Of a stretch of DNA of 57,918 bases, positions 38,926 to 48,000 are shown piece after piece. The stretch lies in NCBI GenBank assembly GCA_026988355.1, contig JALSLK010000041.1, positions 1 to 57,918 on the forward strand, in the 5' to 3' direction. The notes below the pieces were generated by a model. The model saw only the letters and a list, made by a program, of their open reading frames with translations, had not been told where the DNA came from and did not search any database. The DNA is from Flavobacteriaceae bacterium. Its GTDB lineage: Bacteria > Bacteroidota > Bacteroidia > Flavobacteriales > Flavobacteriaceae. A program made the translations under genes and the position numbers. Positions within the stretch are counted from its first letter, which is position 1, and each line of letters starts with the position of its first letter.

Positions 38926-39849
38926 ATGAAAAAACAAAAAAATAAATACGTAATAACCATAGTAGGAACTACAGCAATTGGCAAAACGGCATTAGGAGTA
39001 GAACTAGCAAAATATTTTAATTGCGATATTGTTTCGGCAGATTCACGGCAGTTTTTTAAAGAAATGACTATTGGAACAGCAGTTCCAACAAAAGAAGAAT
39101 TAGCGACAGTTAAACATCATTTTATTCAAAATTTATCCATTTTTGATTCTTACTCTGTAGGCAATTATGAAAAAGACGCACTTCAAAAAATTAAAGAATT
39201 ACACAAAACGAACAATGTAGTAATTTTATTAGGAGGAAGTGGATTGTATGTAGATGCTGTTTTAAATGGATTGGATTACTTTCCAAAAGTGAATCCTAAA
39301 ATAAGAGAACAACTAAAAAAAGAATTGGTACAAGACGGAATAGAAGTACTACAAAATAAATTAAAAAAAATAGATGTAGTCGCATACAATACAATTCAAA
39401 TAAGCAACCCTCAGCGATTAATTAGAGCTTTAGAAATAAGTATAGGAACAGGTAAAGCATATTCTTCTTATTTGAATAAAAATAAAAAGAAAGAAAGAAA
39501 ATTTAATACTATAAAAATAGGTTTAACAGCCCCACGTGAAATAATATATAAGCGAATTAATCAGCGAGTAGATATAATGATGGATAGAGGTTTGTTAGAA
39601 GAAGCAAAAAAATTACACCAATACAAAACATTAAATGCGCTACAAACTGTTGGTTATAAAGAGCTATTTTCTTATTTTGAAAAAGAAATAACATTAGAAT
39701 TTGCTATTGAAGAAATAAAAAAAAATACAAGACGATTTGCAAAAAGACAAGTTACTTGGTTTAAAAGAGATAAAAAGATAACTTGGTTTGACTACCTTAA
39801 AGATCAAAAAAAAATAATAGCGTTTATTACTAACCTGAGTATTCTATGA
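38926..39849 (+). CDS. miaA: tRNA dimethylallyltransferase
   Basis: MiaA (307 residues) adds a dimethylallyl group from DMAPP to A37 of tRNAs reading UNN codons. The P-loop GTTAIGKTA (14-22), SADSRQFFKEMTIGTAVP and GGSGLYVDAVLNG are the family signatures. The last codons (TNLSIL) are written by a copy of the AACCTGAG repeat, so the repeat appears to have set the current 3' end. Its isoprenoid donor links it loosely to idi nearby. Confidence 0.97.
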   Translation: MKKQKNKYVITIVGTTAIGKTALGVELAKYFNCDIVSADSRQFFKEMTIGTAVPTKEELATVKHHFIQNLSIFDSYSVGNYEKDALQKIKELHKTNNVVILLGGSGLYVDAVLNGLDYFPKVNPKIREQLKKELVQDGIEVLQNKLKKIDVVAYNTIQISNPQRLIRALEISIGTGKAYSSYLNKNKKKERKFNTIKIGLTAPREIIYKRINQRVDIMMDRGLLEEAKKLHQYKTLNALQTVGYKELFSYFEKEITLEFAIEEIKKNTRRFAKRQVTWFKRDKKITWFDYLKDQKKIIAFITNLSIL

Positions 39850-39894
39850 TTAAACAAAGTTCTCTTCTTGTAAGTTTAGGTCGAATTCAGGTTA
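39833..39894. repeat. Inverted repeat of the AACCTGAGTTCGA family at miaA end
   Basis: AACCTGAG (39833-39840, inside miaA) faces an inverted, longer copy at 39871-39894 whose reverse complement reads AACCTGAATTCGACCTAAAC and continues TTAC. That matches the copy at 48532 at about 23 of 26 positions. It fills the gap between the convergent miaA and peroxiredoxin genes. Confidence 0.6.
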
Positions 39895-39921
39895 TTAACA
39901 ATTTTTATGTTTAAAACGATA

Positions 39922-40437
39922 TTACAATTGATTTCTAAGAGCTATTAAAGCTTGTGAAGTATGCATTTTAGCTTCTTTTCGATTATTAAAAACATAAACA
40001 ATCCTTCCTTTTTTATTAGCAATAAACGTAATTCTATCGCGTTTAGAAACTCCAAATAAGTCATAAACGATTTTATTATAATCCGATAAAAGGGTGTATT
40101 GTAGTTTGTTTTTCTTTTGAAAATCTCTGTGTGAAACGACATCATCAGGACTAATACCAACAATTTTTGCATTTAATTTGGTAAAATCATCAAAAGAATC
40201 TCTAAAAGAACAGGCTTGTGTTGTGCAAACAGGAGCATTATCTTTAGGATAAAAGAAAATAACTAAAGGTTGTTTGCCAATATAATCAATAGCATCAAAA
40301 GATTCGCCATTTTGATCAATCAAACTAAAAGACGGCATAGGATCACCAATTTTTAGTGTTTTTCTTTTGATTAGTTCTCCATGCAAATTGGTATTGAAAA
40401 AACTTAAAAATGATATTATATATAGAATTGTTTTCAT
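39922..40437 (-). CDS. Exported peroxiredoxin (Bcp/PrxQ type), copy 2
   Basis: Starting at the ATG at 40437 gives MKTILYIISFLSFFNTNLHG, a signal peptide, and 171 residues; seven more codons upstream are possible. The thioredoxin-like core has the peroxidatic and resolving Cys of the 1-3 helix in APVCTTQACSFRD, the PrxQ/Bcp arrangement, and reduces hydroperoxides with thiol electrons. It is a diverged tandem duplicate of the next gene and ends the minus-strand operon. Export suggests periplasmic peroxide defence. Confidence 0.88.
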   Translation of the reverse strand: MKTILYIISFLSFFNTNLHGELIKRKTLKIGDPMPSFSLIDQNGESFDAIDYIGKQPLVIFFYPKDNAPVCTTQACSFRDSFDDFTKLNAKIVGISPDDVVSHRDFQKKNKLQYTLLSDYNKIVYDLFGVSKRDRITFIANKKGRIVYVFNNRKEAKMHTSQALIALRNQL

Positions 40438-40498
40438 TTTAGTAAATTTATTAATCATTCTTCACATTTCGAATGGCAAATAGGATTTCTTATTGTTA

Positions 40499-41044
40499 TT
40501 AATGTTTTCGTATATTATTTTGTAAAGCTTCTTTTGCTTTTTTTATGTGTTCTTTAGCTTTGCGGAGACTGTTAAAAATATATATAACAGTACCTTCCTT
40601 ATTTACCACATAAGTAACTCTTCCTGGAATTAAGCCTAAGGCACTTTTAGGAACACCAAATAGTTTTTGAACTTCTTTTTTAGTGTCTGCAAGTAAAATA
40701 AAAGGTAAATTGTATTTTTTTTCAAATTCTTTATGCGACGCAACTCCATCGCCACTGATACCAATTATTACTGTATCTAAGTCTTTAAAATCTTCAAATT
40801 CATCTCTAAACGAACAAGCCTCTTTAGTACAGCCAGGAGTGTCGTCTTTTGGATAAAAATAAATAACCATATTTTTTTTATGAACTAAATTTTCAATAGA
40901 AAAATTTGTTCCATTTTGATCTTTTAATGTAAAATAAGGCACTTTATCGCCAATGCGTATTTTGCTTTTTTGTGCCATAAGTTTGTTTATTGAAAATAAT
41001 CCAATACTAAGTACTATAATTATAAAAAATATCTTTTTCATCAT
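40499..41044 (-). CDS. Exported peroxiredoxin (Bcp/PrxQ type), copy 1
   Basis: I use the ATG at 41044, which overlaps the queD stop as ATGA; a TTG three codons upstream is less likely. The protein (181 residues) has a signal peptide ending near LMAQ, then KIRIGDKVPYFTLKDQNG and the active-site TPGCTKEACSFRDEF with peroxidatic and resolving Cys. It is the better-conserved of the two copies. Coupling to queD is tight, while 61 nt separate it from copy 2. Confidence 0.9.
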   Translation of the reverse strand: MMKKIFFIIIVLSIGLFSINKLMAQKSKIRIGDKVPYFTLKDQNGTNFSIENLVHKKNMVIYFYPKDDTPGCTKEACSFRDEFEDFKDLDTVIIGISGDGVASHKEFEKKYNLPFILLADTKKEVQKLFGVPKSALGLIPGRVTYVVNKEGTVIYIFNSLRKAKEHIKKAKEALQNNIRKH

Positions 41045-41463
41045 AATCCGCAATAAGTTACAAAATTTCTTTCGGTTTCATATAAGGTTACTTTCAAATT
41101 TAATGTTGCGTCAATTTTAAGTCGTAATTTATTCCATATTATTACACTTATATTCTCAGCAGTTGGATTTAGTCCATCTTTTGGATTAAATTCAATTAAT
41201 TGTTCATTCAAATTTTTATGATCAAAATAATCTTCAATTTCAGTCTTAATAATATCTTTTAAAACTTTCATATCCATTACAAAACCAGTGTTTATATCAA
41301 TACTTCCAGTAACTGCAACAATCAAGCCATAATTATGTCCATGGTAATTTGGATTCGCACATTTTCCGAAAATTTCTACATTTCTAGCATCAGACCAATT
41401 GTTATTATATAGTCTATGTGCCGCGTTAAAGTGTGCTTTTCTATGTACAGTTACTATTGGCAT
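41041..41463 (-). CDS. queD: 6-carboxytetrahydropterin synthase / PTPS family
   Basis: The 140-residue enzyme has the zinc ligands His16 (RKAHFNAAHRL) and His41/His43 (NPNYHGHNYGL), with the putative catalytic Cys35 in GKCANPNY. QueD makes 6-carboxytetrahydropterin for queuosine; close relatives make 6-pyruvoyltetrahydropterin. The Cys spacing fits QueD. It lies 10 nt behind idi and overlaps the peroxiredoxin start. No other queuosine gene is present in the window. Confidence 0.9.
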   Translation of the reverse strand: MPIVTVHRKAHFNAAHRLYNNNWSDARNVEIFGKCANPNYHGHNYGLIVAVTGSIDINTGFVMDMKVLKDIIKTEIEDYFDHKNLNEQLIEFNPKDGLNPTAENISVIIWNKLRLKIDATLNLKVTLYETERNFVTYCGL

Positions 41464-41473
41464 TTTATTAAAA

Positions 41474-42013
41474 TTATTTTGTTATAGAGGTTTTATGATG
41501 TAACACCGATAGGTATTCTTTAAAGATTATTTTAAACCAAACAGTATATTTATTTGGATTGGTTTTAATATCCATTTCAATATTTGGAATGCTCATCCAG
41601 CAAAAATCATCTACTTCGTCTCGATTAATAATAGGATCCTCATTATAATATCCAATCAATACATGATCTAATTCGTGTTCGGTTAGACCGTTGTCAAAAG
41701 GAGCTTTGTATATAAATGAAAAAGATTCTTTAAGAGTACAGGAAAAGCCCATTTCTTCTTGTAAACGCCTTTTTCCAGCTTCTAAATTACTTTCATTATT
41801 TCTTTGATGGCTACAACAAGTATTAGTCCATTCGTTTGGAGAATGGTATTTATGTGCAGCTCTTTTTTGTAATAACAATTCGTTTTTTGTATTAAAGACA
41901 AAAACAGAAAATGCACGATGTAACAGTGCTTTTTTATGTGCTTCTATTTTTGGCATTAACCCAATTTGCACATCGTTTACGTTAACTAAGATTACTTGTT
42001 CTTCTGTATTCAT
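41474..42013 (-). CDS. idi: Isopentenyl-diphosphate delta-isomerase, type 1
   Basis: IDI-1 (179 residues) interconverts IPP and DMAPP, the five-carbon isoprenoid units. The Nudix-like fold shows the active-site Cys in NEWTNTCCSHQ (Cys66/67), EAGKRRLQEEMGF as the Nudix box and the acid Glu114 in TEHELDHVL. It sits 4 nt after aroQ and 10 nt before queD. Products serve quinones, carotenoids and MiaA. Confidence 0.96.
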   Translation of the reverse strand: MNTEEQVILVNVNDVQIGLMPKIEAHKKALLHRAFSVFVFNTKNELLLQKRAAHKYHSPNEWTNTCCSHQRNNESNLEAGKRRLQEEMGFSCTLKESFSFIYKAPFDNGLTEHELDHVLIGYYNEDPIINRDEVDDFCWMSIPNIEMDIKTNPNKYTVWFKIIFKEYLSVLHHKTSITK

Positions 42014-42017
42014 TAAA

Positions 42018-42446
42018 TTAATCTTTATTAGATGCTATTAATGCCTCAATCGCTAATTGATAACCGTGTAAACCAAAACCCATTATTAACCCTTTGCAAT
42101 TAGGGGCAATATAAGATTTATGTCTATAATCTTCTCTACTTAATACGTTAGAAATATGTACTTCAACGACATTCGTACGTATTGCTTTTACAGCATCTCC
42201 AATTCCTATAGAAGTATGTGTATATGCTGCTGCATTTAATACAATACCATCAAAATCAAATCCAACTTCGTGTAACATATCTATAATTTCGCCTTCAATA
42301 TTAGATTGAAAGTAGTGTATCCCAACAGTAGGATGTTTTTTTTGTAAATCAGCGAAATAAGTTTCAAAGGATTTGGAACCATAAATAGAAGTTTCTCGTT
42401 TGCCAAGTAAGTTCAAATTAGGACCATTTATTATGCAAATTTTCAT
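42018..42446 (-). CDS. aroQ: 3-dehydroquinate dehydratase, type II
   Basis: AroQ (142 residues) catalyses the third step of the shikimate pathway. NGPNLNLLGKRE with Tyr22 just beyond it (SIYG), LNAAAYTHTSIG, HISNVLSREDYRHKS and GFGLHGYQLAIEAL are all present. It heads the operon with idi, queD and two peroxiredoxins. The -7 element lies only 4 nt from the ATG, so the message is probably leaderless. Confidence 0.97.
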   Translation of the reverse strand: MKICIINGPNLNLLGKRETSIYGSKSFETYFADLQKKHPTVGIHYFQSNIEGEIIDMLHEVGFDFDGIVLNAAAYTHTSIGIGDAVKAIRTNVVEVHISNVLSREDYRHKSYIAPNCKGLIMGFGLHGYQLAIEALIASNKD

Positions 42447-42450
42447 AGTG

Positions 42451-42458
42451 CAAAATTA
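42451..42458 (-). promoter_or_regulatory. aroQ promoter -7 element, predicted leaderless start
   Basis: On the minus strand TAATTTTG matches TAnnTTTG and ends 4 nt before the ATG. Since transcripts in this phylum usually begin about 7 nt past the element, the start codon itself is at or near the 5' end. Confidence 0.6.
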
Positions 42459-42540
42459 CAAAAAAAGCAATTAATAAACGGATAAATGCAAAGTCATATT
42501 CAATTTAATAGATTTTTATGCAATAATAATTCCATAATTT

Positions 42541-42570
42541 TTTGGATTTAATCTAAAAATTGTAATTTTG
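42541..42570 (+). promoter_or_regulatory. Full promoter of the small barrel gene
   Basis: TTTG (42541-42544) and TAATTTTG (42563-42570) are separated by 18 nt, a complete -33/-7 Bacteroidota promoter, 19 nt before the ATG at 42590. Confidence 0.75.
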
Positions 42571-42589
42571 GCACTTAAATTAAAATATC

Positions 42590-43117
42590 ATGAGAAGAGT
42601 ATTATTTTTAATCATAACAATAATAACATTTGGAGCAGCAAATGCACAAATGGAAAAAGGAGATGTGTTTTTTGAAGCAAATACAGGTTTAGGTTCAGCA
42701 TCACCATCTAGTACAGGGTTCTATTTTTCGAGTACATCTTTAGATGGAGGAGGTACTGTTACAAAATATAATATTGGTGTAGAAGCAGGTTATTTTATTA
42801 TAGATCAATTGGCAATTAAGGTTGGAGTTGGTTATGGAGATAATGGAGCAGAAACCTCAAACACAAATTTAGGTTTCAAAATAGGAGCTAAATATTATTT
42901 GAAAGATAAATTCCCAATTCAATTGGATTTGAATGGAGGATATAATAAAGATGTACTTAAAAACCCAATGTTTGTAGGGCTACAATTTGGATATGCATTT
43001 TTTATAGGAGACCATGTTAGTGTTGAACCAGCATTACGATACGATTATAGCGTTAATAATCAGTATGCAATTAAAGGAGATATTCAAGTTGCTGTAGGAT
43101 TTGTAATACACTTATAG
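42590..43117 (+). CDS. Small outer-membrane beta-barrel protein
   Basis: The 175-residue product has a signal peptide (MRRVLFLIITIITFGAANAQ) and alternating hydrophobic strands typical of an eight-strand OmpA/OmpW-like barrel (YNIGVEAGYFII, NLGFKIGAKYYLKDK, LQFGYAFFIGDHVSVEPALR), ending VAVGFVIHL. It is probably a porin-like or adhesion-type barrel. Transport specificity cannot be told. It has a complete promoter of its own and lies before xerD, from which 181 nt separate it. Confidence 0.85.
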   Translation: MRRVLFLIITIITFGAANAQMEKGDVFFEANTGLGSASPSSTGFYFSSTSLDGGGTVTKYNIGVEAGYFIIDQLAIKVGVGYGDNGAETSNTNLGFKIGAKYYLKDKFPIQLDLNGGYNKDVLKNPMFVGLQFGYAFFIGDHVSVEPALRYDYSVNNQYAIKGDIQVAVGFVIHL

Positions 43118-43130
43118 TAATTCATTAACA

Positions 43131-43162
43131 AATAATCTTTTCTTAGTTTAAGAATCATTATT
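43131..43162 (+). terminator. Possible terminator-like hairpin after the barrel gene
   Basis: AATAAT and ATTATT plus TTCTTA and TAAGAA pair around GTT with a small internal loop. No clear T-run follows, so termination is uncertain. Confidence 0.35.
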
Positions 43163-43176
43163 TAACGTTCATAACA

Positions 43177-43206
43177 TGTGAATAAACGCTTGTTTTTTGT
43201 GGATAA
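43177..43206 (+). promoter_or_regulatory. Pair of DnaA-box matches upstream of xerD
   Basis: TGTGAATAA (43177-43185) and TGTGGATAA (43198-43206) are reverse complements of TTATTCACA and TTATCCACA, both perfect matches to the TTATNCACA DnaA box, on the same strand and 21 nt apart. The surrounding sequence is AT-rich. They could mark a DnaA-regulated promoter or part of an origin; two boxes are too few to claim oriC. Confidence 0.4.
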
Positions 43207-43235
43207 GATGCACTTTTTTTGTTGAAGAAAATAAT

Positions 43236-43243
43236 TAGTATTG
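43236..43243 (+). promoter_or_regulatory. Possible promoter -7 element of xerD
   Basis: TAGTATTG differs from TAnnTTTG at one base, 55 nt before the ATG. A TTTG at 43218-43221 is too close (14 nt) to be a standard -33 element. Confidence 0.3.
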
Positions 43244-43298
43244 CGTTAGAAATACGATAAGACCTTAGCTTACTAATAATTAAGTAATTTAGTTATCT

Positions 43299-44195
43299 AT
43301 GAAATGGAAAAATGCAATACAAGATTATATACTATTTTTACAGATAGAAAGAAGTTTGTCAAAAAATTCAATAGAAAGCTACACAAGAGATATAAATAAA
43401 TTGATTTGTTATTTAGAAGAAAATGAAATAGTAGTTTCTCCAATAAAAATTGAAGAACAACAAGTACAGCAATTTATTTATACCATTTCAAAAACATTAA
43501 ATCCACGTTCACAGGCAAGATTAATTTCTGGATTACGTAGTTTTTTTGATTATTTGATTTTTGAAGATTATCGAAAAACAAATCCAACCGATTTACTAGA
43601 ATCTCCAAAGATAGGTAGAAAATTACCAGATACTATTTCCACAGAAGAAATTGATTTAATTATAGCGCAAATAGACTTATCTAAACCACAAGGAGAGCGT
43701 AATCGTGCTTTATTAGAAGTATTATATAGTTGCGGTTTACGAGTTTCGGAACTCCTAAGTTTACAATTGTCCGACTTATTTTTTGAAGAAGGTTTTATAC
43801 GAGTAATAGGCAAAGGAGATAAGCAGCGATTTGTACCGATAAATAGGCATACACAAAAAATTATTAGAACATACATCAGTCTAATAAGAAATCATGAAAA
43901 TCCACAAAAAGGATTTGAAGATACTATTTTTTTAAACCGTAGAGGAAAGCAATTAACTCGTAATATGGTTTTTATGATTATAAAAGAGTTAGCATTAAAA
44001 GCAAATATTAAAAAGAAAGTAAGTCCACACACATTTAGGCATTCTTTTGCAACACATTTACTAGAAAATGGAGCAGATTTAAGAGCCATACAACAAATGC
44101 TAGGCCACGAAAGTATTACTACAACCGAAATCTACGTACATGTAGATAAAACGTTCTTAAAATCAGTAATGGAAAAATTCCATCCACGAAAGTAG
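43299..44195 (+). CDS. xerD: Tyrosine recombinase XerD-type
   Basis: The 298-residue recombinase has the SAM-like N-terminal domain (1-90) and the catalytic set Arg148 (YSCGLRVSELLSL), Lys172 (IGKGDKQRFVP), His244/Arg247 (SPHTFRHSFATHLLENG), His270 and Tyr279 (LGHESITTTEIYVHV). This is the housekeeping chromosome-dimer resolvase type rather than a phage integrase: length, motifs and position beside aroQ are those of the core gene. XerC versus XerD cannot be firmly assigned. A bidirectional terminator follows. Confidence 0.95.
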   Translation: MKWKNAIQDYILFLQIERSLSKNSIESYTRDINKLICYLEENEIVVSPIKIEEQQVQQFIYTISKTLNPRSQARLISGLRSFFDYLIFEDYRKTNPTDLLESPKIGRKLPDTISTEEIDLIIAQIDLSKPQGERNRALLEVLYSCGLRVSELLSLQLSDLFFEEGFIRVIGKGDKQRFVPINRHTQKIIRTYISLIRNHENPQKGFEDTIFLNRRGKQLTRNMVFMIIKELALKANIKKKVSPHTFRHSFATHLLENGADLRAIQQMLGHESITTTEIYVHVDKTFLKSVMEKFHPRK

Positions 44196-44198
44196 GGC

Positions 44199-44231
44199 AA
44201 AAAAAAAGACTGCCTAAAAAGACAGTCTTTT
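44199..44231. terminator. Bidirectional terminator between xerD and convergent barrel gene
   Basis: AAAAGACTG (44204-44212) pairs with CAGTCTTTT (44223-44231) around a 10-nt loop, with A-run on one side and T-run on the other, so it can work for both convergent genes. Confidence 0.8.
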
Positions 44232-44249
44232 GTAAATTAGTTGACTTTT

Positions 44250-44912
44250 TTAGTTAAAAAAGTATCCTACAGATATACTTATTACGCTATTTTTATTAGA
44301 AAAATCAGTTCCTTCAAGATCATTTAAATTTGCTAAACCTAAGTTGTATCTAGCACCAAATAATAAACCATTTTCCATTTTATAACCAACTCCAATGTTT
44401 AAACCATAATCAAGACTCTTAATATTATCTTTTACGTCTGTTCCGTTTGCTTCTGAATTAATTTCACTTAAAACAGTAGTTCCATCAGTAATTTTAGTTT
44501 TTACACTACTATCAGCTTTTGCAGATATTAAAAAACCAATTTGTGGACCTAACTCTAAACTAATCCCTTCGGTTACATAATATTTAAACATTAATGGTAT
44601 GTTAATGTAATTCATCTTTGCAGACAATTCGATATTAGATTTACTAACAATTCCTCCAATATTGGTTTCAGTATTGCTTTCATTTTTATATCCTTGCATA
44701 GAAAATAAGATTTCTGGTTGAAAAGCGAATTGTTCTGTTATTTCAAATTCAGCAAAACCACCAATATGAGCTCCTATTTGCATTTTATTGCCATCTGTAT
44801 TGTCTCCAGTAATGTTAGCTAAATTTAATCCCACTTTTGCACCAAACTTTTGTGCATTAATACTTGTCATTGTTACGGCTGTTATTACTACAGCAAAAAA
44901 TAATTTTTTCAT
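44250..44912 (-). CDS. Outer-membrane beta-barrel protein, PorT/Omp_b-brl_2-like
   Basis: The 220-residue protein has a signal peptide (MKKLFFAVVITAVTMTSINAQ) and the pattern FGAKVGLNLANITGDNTDG common in flavobacterial outer-membrane barrel proteins, with further strands ending VGYFFN. The middle region (about 125-160) is loop-like and polar. Members of this group are structural barrels of unknown ligand. It has an exact -7 element and shares its terminator with xerD. Confidence 0.87.
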   Translation of the reverse strand: MKKLFFAVVITAVTMTSINAQKFGAKVGLNLANITGDNTDGNKMQIGAHIGGFAEFEITEQFAFQPEILFSMQGYKNESNTETNIGGIVSKSNIELSAKMNYINIPLMFKYYVTEGISLELGPQIGFLISAKADSSVKTKITDGTTVLSEINSEANGTDVKDNIKSLDYGLNIGVGYKMENGLLFGARYNLGLANLNDLEGTDFSNKNSVISISVGYFFN

Positions 44913-44941
44913 AATTTGTTTGTTTTAATTTTTAAACGGTG

Positions 44942-44971
44942 CAAATGTACTGTAAATTATTTAAATACAAC
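44942..44971 (-). promoter_or_regulatory. Promoter of the 220-residue barrel gene
   Basis: On the minus strand TACATTTG (44942-44949) is an exact TAnnTTTG element 29 nt before the ATG; GTTG (44968-44971), 18 nt upstream, could serve as -33. Confidence 0.6.
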
Positions 44972-45007
44972 TCTCAAAGTAAATTTAAGATAAATAATAT
45001 CAATTTC

Positions 45008-48000
45008 TTACTCCATTTCAACAATCAAATCGTCTTGGTTTACCAACACACCTTCTTTTAAAAATACCTTTTTAACTTTACCATCTTCGTTAGCAACAAC
45101 AGTAGTTTCCATTTTCATAGCTTCAATAATAAATAAGGCATCGTTTTGTTTTATTACTTGTCCTTTTTTTACTAAAATTTTATAAAGACTACCTTGTAAA
45201 GGAGCACCAATTTCTTTTTTGTTATCTAAAGTTGCTTTTTGATTTTCAATAATTTCGATGTTTAGAGAATTGTCTTTAATCTCTACAAAGCGATTTTGAC
45301 CATTTAATTTAAAGAAAACAATTCGAATACCGTTACTATTAGGATTGCCAACAGATAATAATTCTACGATTATAGTTTTTCCAGGAGCAATTTCAACTAA
45401 AGCTTCTTCGTGAATTTGCATGCCATAGAAAAAATTCTTAGTTGGTATGACACTAACATTTCCATATTTTTTAAACTTTTGGGAAGCATTTGTAAATACT
45501 TTAGGATAGAATAAATACGATAAAAAATCTTCCATTTCTAAAGCTCTTGGAAAACCTTTTTGGAATTTTTTCTTAAAAACTTCATATTCTCCATCAAAAT
45601 CTATCGGACTTAAATGTGCATTTGGTCTATTCGTATACGCTTTTTCGTCTTTTAAAATTATTTGTTGTAATTTTTTTGGAAAACCACCATACGCCTGACC
45701 TAAATCGCCTTTAAAAAAGCCAATTACAGAATTTGGAAAAGACAACTCACTACCATTTTCTAAAATGTCTTGTGGTGTTAAGTTGTTGGTAACCATAAAA
45801 ATAGACATATCTCCAACTACTTTAGAACTAGGAGTAACTTTAATTAAACCACCAAACAATTCATTTACTTGACTGTACATTTGTTTTACTTCTTCAAACC
45901 TATCGCCCAAACCTAAAGCTTCTGCTTGTGGTCTTAAATTGGAATATTGACCGCCAGGAATTTCGTGCTGATACACCTCTGCTGTACCAGCTTTTAATCC
46001 AGATTCAAACGGATAATAATACTCTCTTACATCTTCCCAATAATTGGAAAATTGATTCAGTTTATCGATATCAAAAGTATTGGAACGCTCTTGAAATTTA
46101 AGCATTTCTACAATCGAATTAAAATTAGGTTGCGATGTTAATCCAGATAATCCGCCAAGGGCAACATCAATAACATCTACACCAGCTTCAATAGCTTTGA
46201 GATAAGTTGCAGATTGAATGGATGAGGTATCGTGTGTGTGTAAATGAATGGGTAAATTAGTGACATCGTTTATGGTACCAATCAATTCCGTTGCAGCGTA
46301 AGGCGTTAATAATCCAGCCATATCCTTAATAGAAATCATGTGAGCACCAGCATTTTCTAAATCTTTTGCTAACTGACGGTAATATTTTAAATTAAATTTT
46401 GTTTTTTTAGAATCCAAAACATCGCCAGTATAGCTAATTGCAGCCTCTGCAATCCCTCCAGTTTTAGTACGCACATATTCGATACTTGGCGCCATTGCTT
46501 TTACCCAATTTAAGGAGTCAAATATTCTAAAAATATCCATACCATTTTCCCAAGATTTAATCACAAATTTTTCGATTAAATTATCTGGATATGCTGCATA
46601 ACCAACACCATTAGAGCCACGCAATAACATTTGTAGTAAAATATTTGGTGCTGCTTTTCGGATTTCTCGTAATCTACGCCAAGGGTTTTCGTGTAAAAAT
46701 CGCAAACAAACATCAAAAGTAGCTCCTCCCCACATTTCTAAACTGAATGTATTTGGATGGTTTTTAGCAAAGCTCTCTGTAACTTTTAGCATGTCTATCG
46801 TTCGCATTCTGGTTGCTAATAACGATTGATGCGCATCTCGTAACGTAGTATCTGTATAATGAATTTGTTTTTCTTTTTTTAACCATTTTGAAAAATCATC
46901 AGCACCTAATTTGGTTAATAAATCTTTAGTTCCTTTTGGATAGTCTGTAAAAGTATCAAAAATCGGAACTTTTGGTGCTCTAAACTTTTTATTAGGATGT
47001 GTAAATTTTACATCACTATTACCATTTACAATAACTTCTCCAATAAAGTTAATTATTTTGGTAGCTCTATCTTGCGATTGTTTTATTTTGAATAAAGACG
47101 GATTTTTAGCAATAAAATTTACGGTTGCATCTCCATTTTTAAAAATTTTATTCTGAATAACATTTTGTAAAAAGCGAATATTTGTTTTTACACCTCTAAT
47201 TCGAAACTCTTTTAGTGCACGTGTCATTTTTCGTACCGAACCATCTAAAGTTCTTCCATGAGCGGATACTTTTACTAACATCGAGTCAAAAAATGGACTT
47301 ACCGACGAACTTTGATAAATACTACCCACGTCTAATCGGATTCCCATTCCGGCAGCACTTCGGTAAGTAGTTACTGTTCCGTAATCTGGTGTAAAATTAT
47401 TTTCAGGATCTTCGGTTGTAATTCTACATTGAATTGCAAAACCGTATGTTTTTAAACTTTCTTGGCTATAAATTTTAATTTGTTTATCCGATAGTTTGTA
47501 ATTTCCAGCTACAAATATTTGGGTTTTTACCAAATCAACACCAGTAACCATCTCGGTAACAGTATGCTCTACTTGTATTCTTGGATTTACTTCAATAAAA
47601 TAGATACTTTTATCTTCATCAACCAAAAATTCTACAGTACCAATATTATTATAGTTAACTTCTTTAGCAATTGCAATAGCATATTGGTATAATTTTTCTT
47701 TGACATTCTCGTCAAGATTAAATGACGGAGCCATTTCTACTACTTTTTGATAACGCCTTTGTACAGAGCAGTCTCTTTCGTGTAAATGGCGAATATTTCC
47801 ATGATTATCCGCTACAATTTGCACTTCGATATGTTTCGGGTTTTCTACATATTTTTCTAAAAAAACAGTATCATTACCAAAGGCATTTAAAGATTCGTTT
47901 TTTGACGATTGAAATTGTTGTTCCAGTTCTTCTACATTTCTTAAAATTCGCATTCCTCTTCCACCACCACCATGTGCTGCTTTTAGCATGATTGGATATC

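Noticed and set aside
43299..44195. xerD as a phage or island integrase
   Set aside because: The length, motifs and core-gene neighbourhood fit the housekeeping recombinase, and no att sites or phage genes are present.
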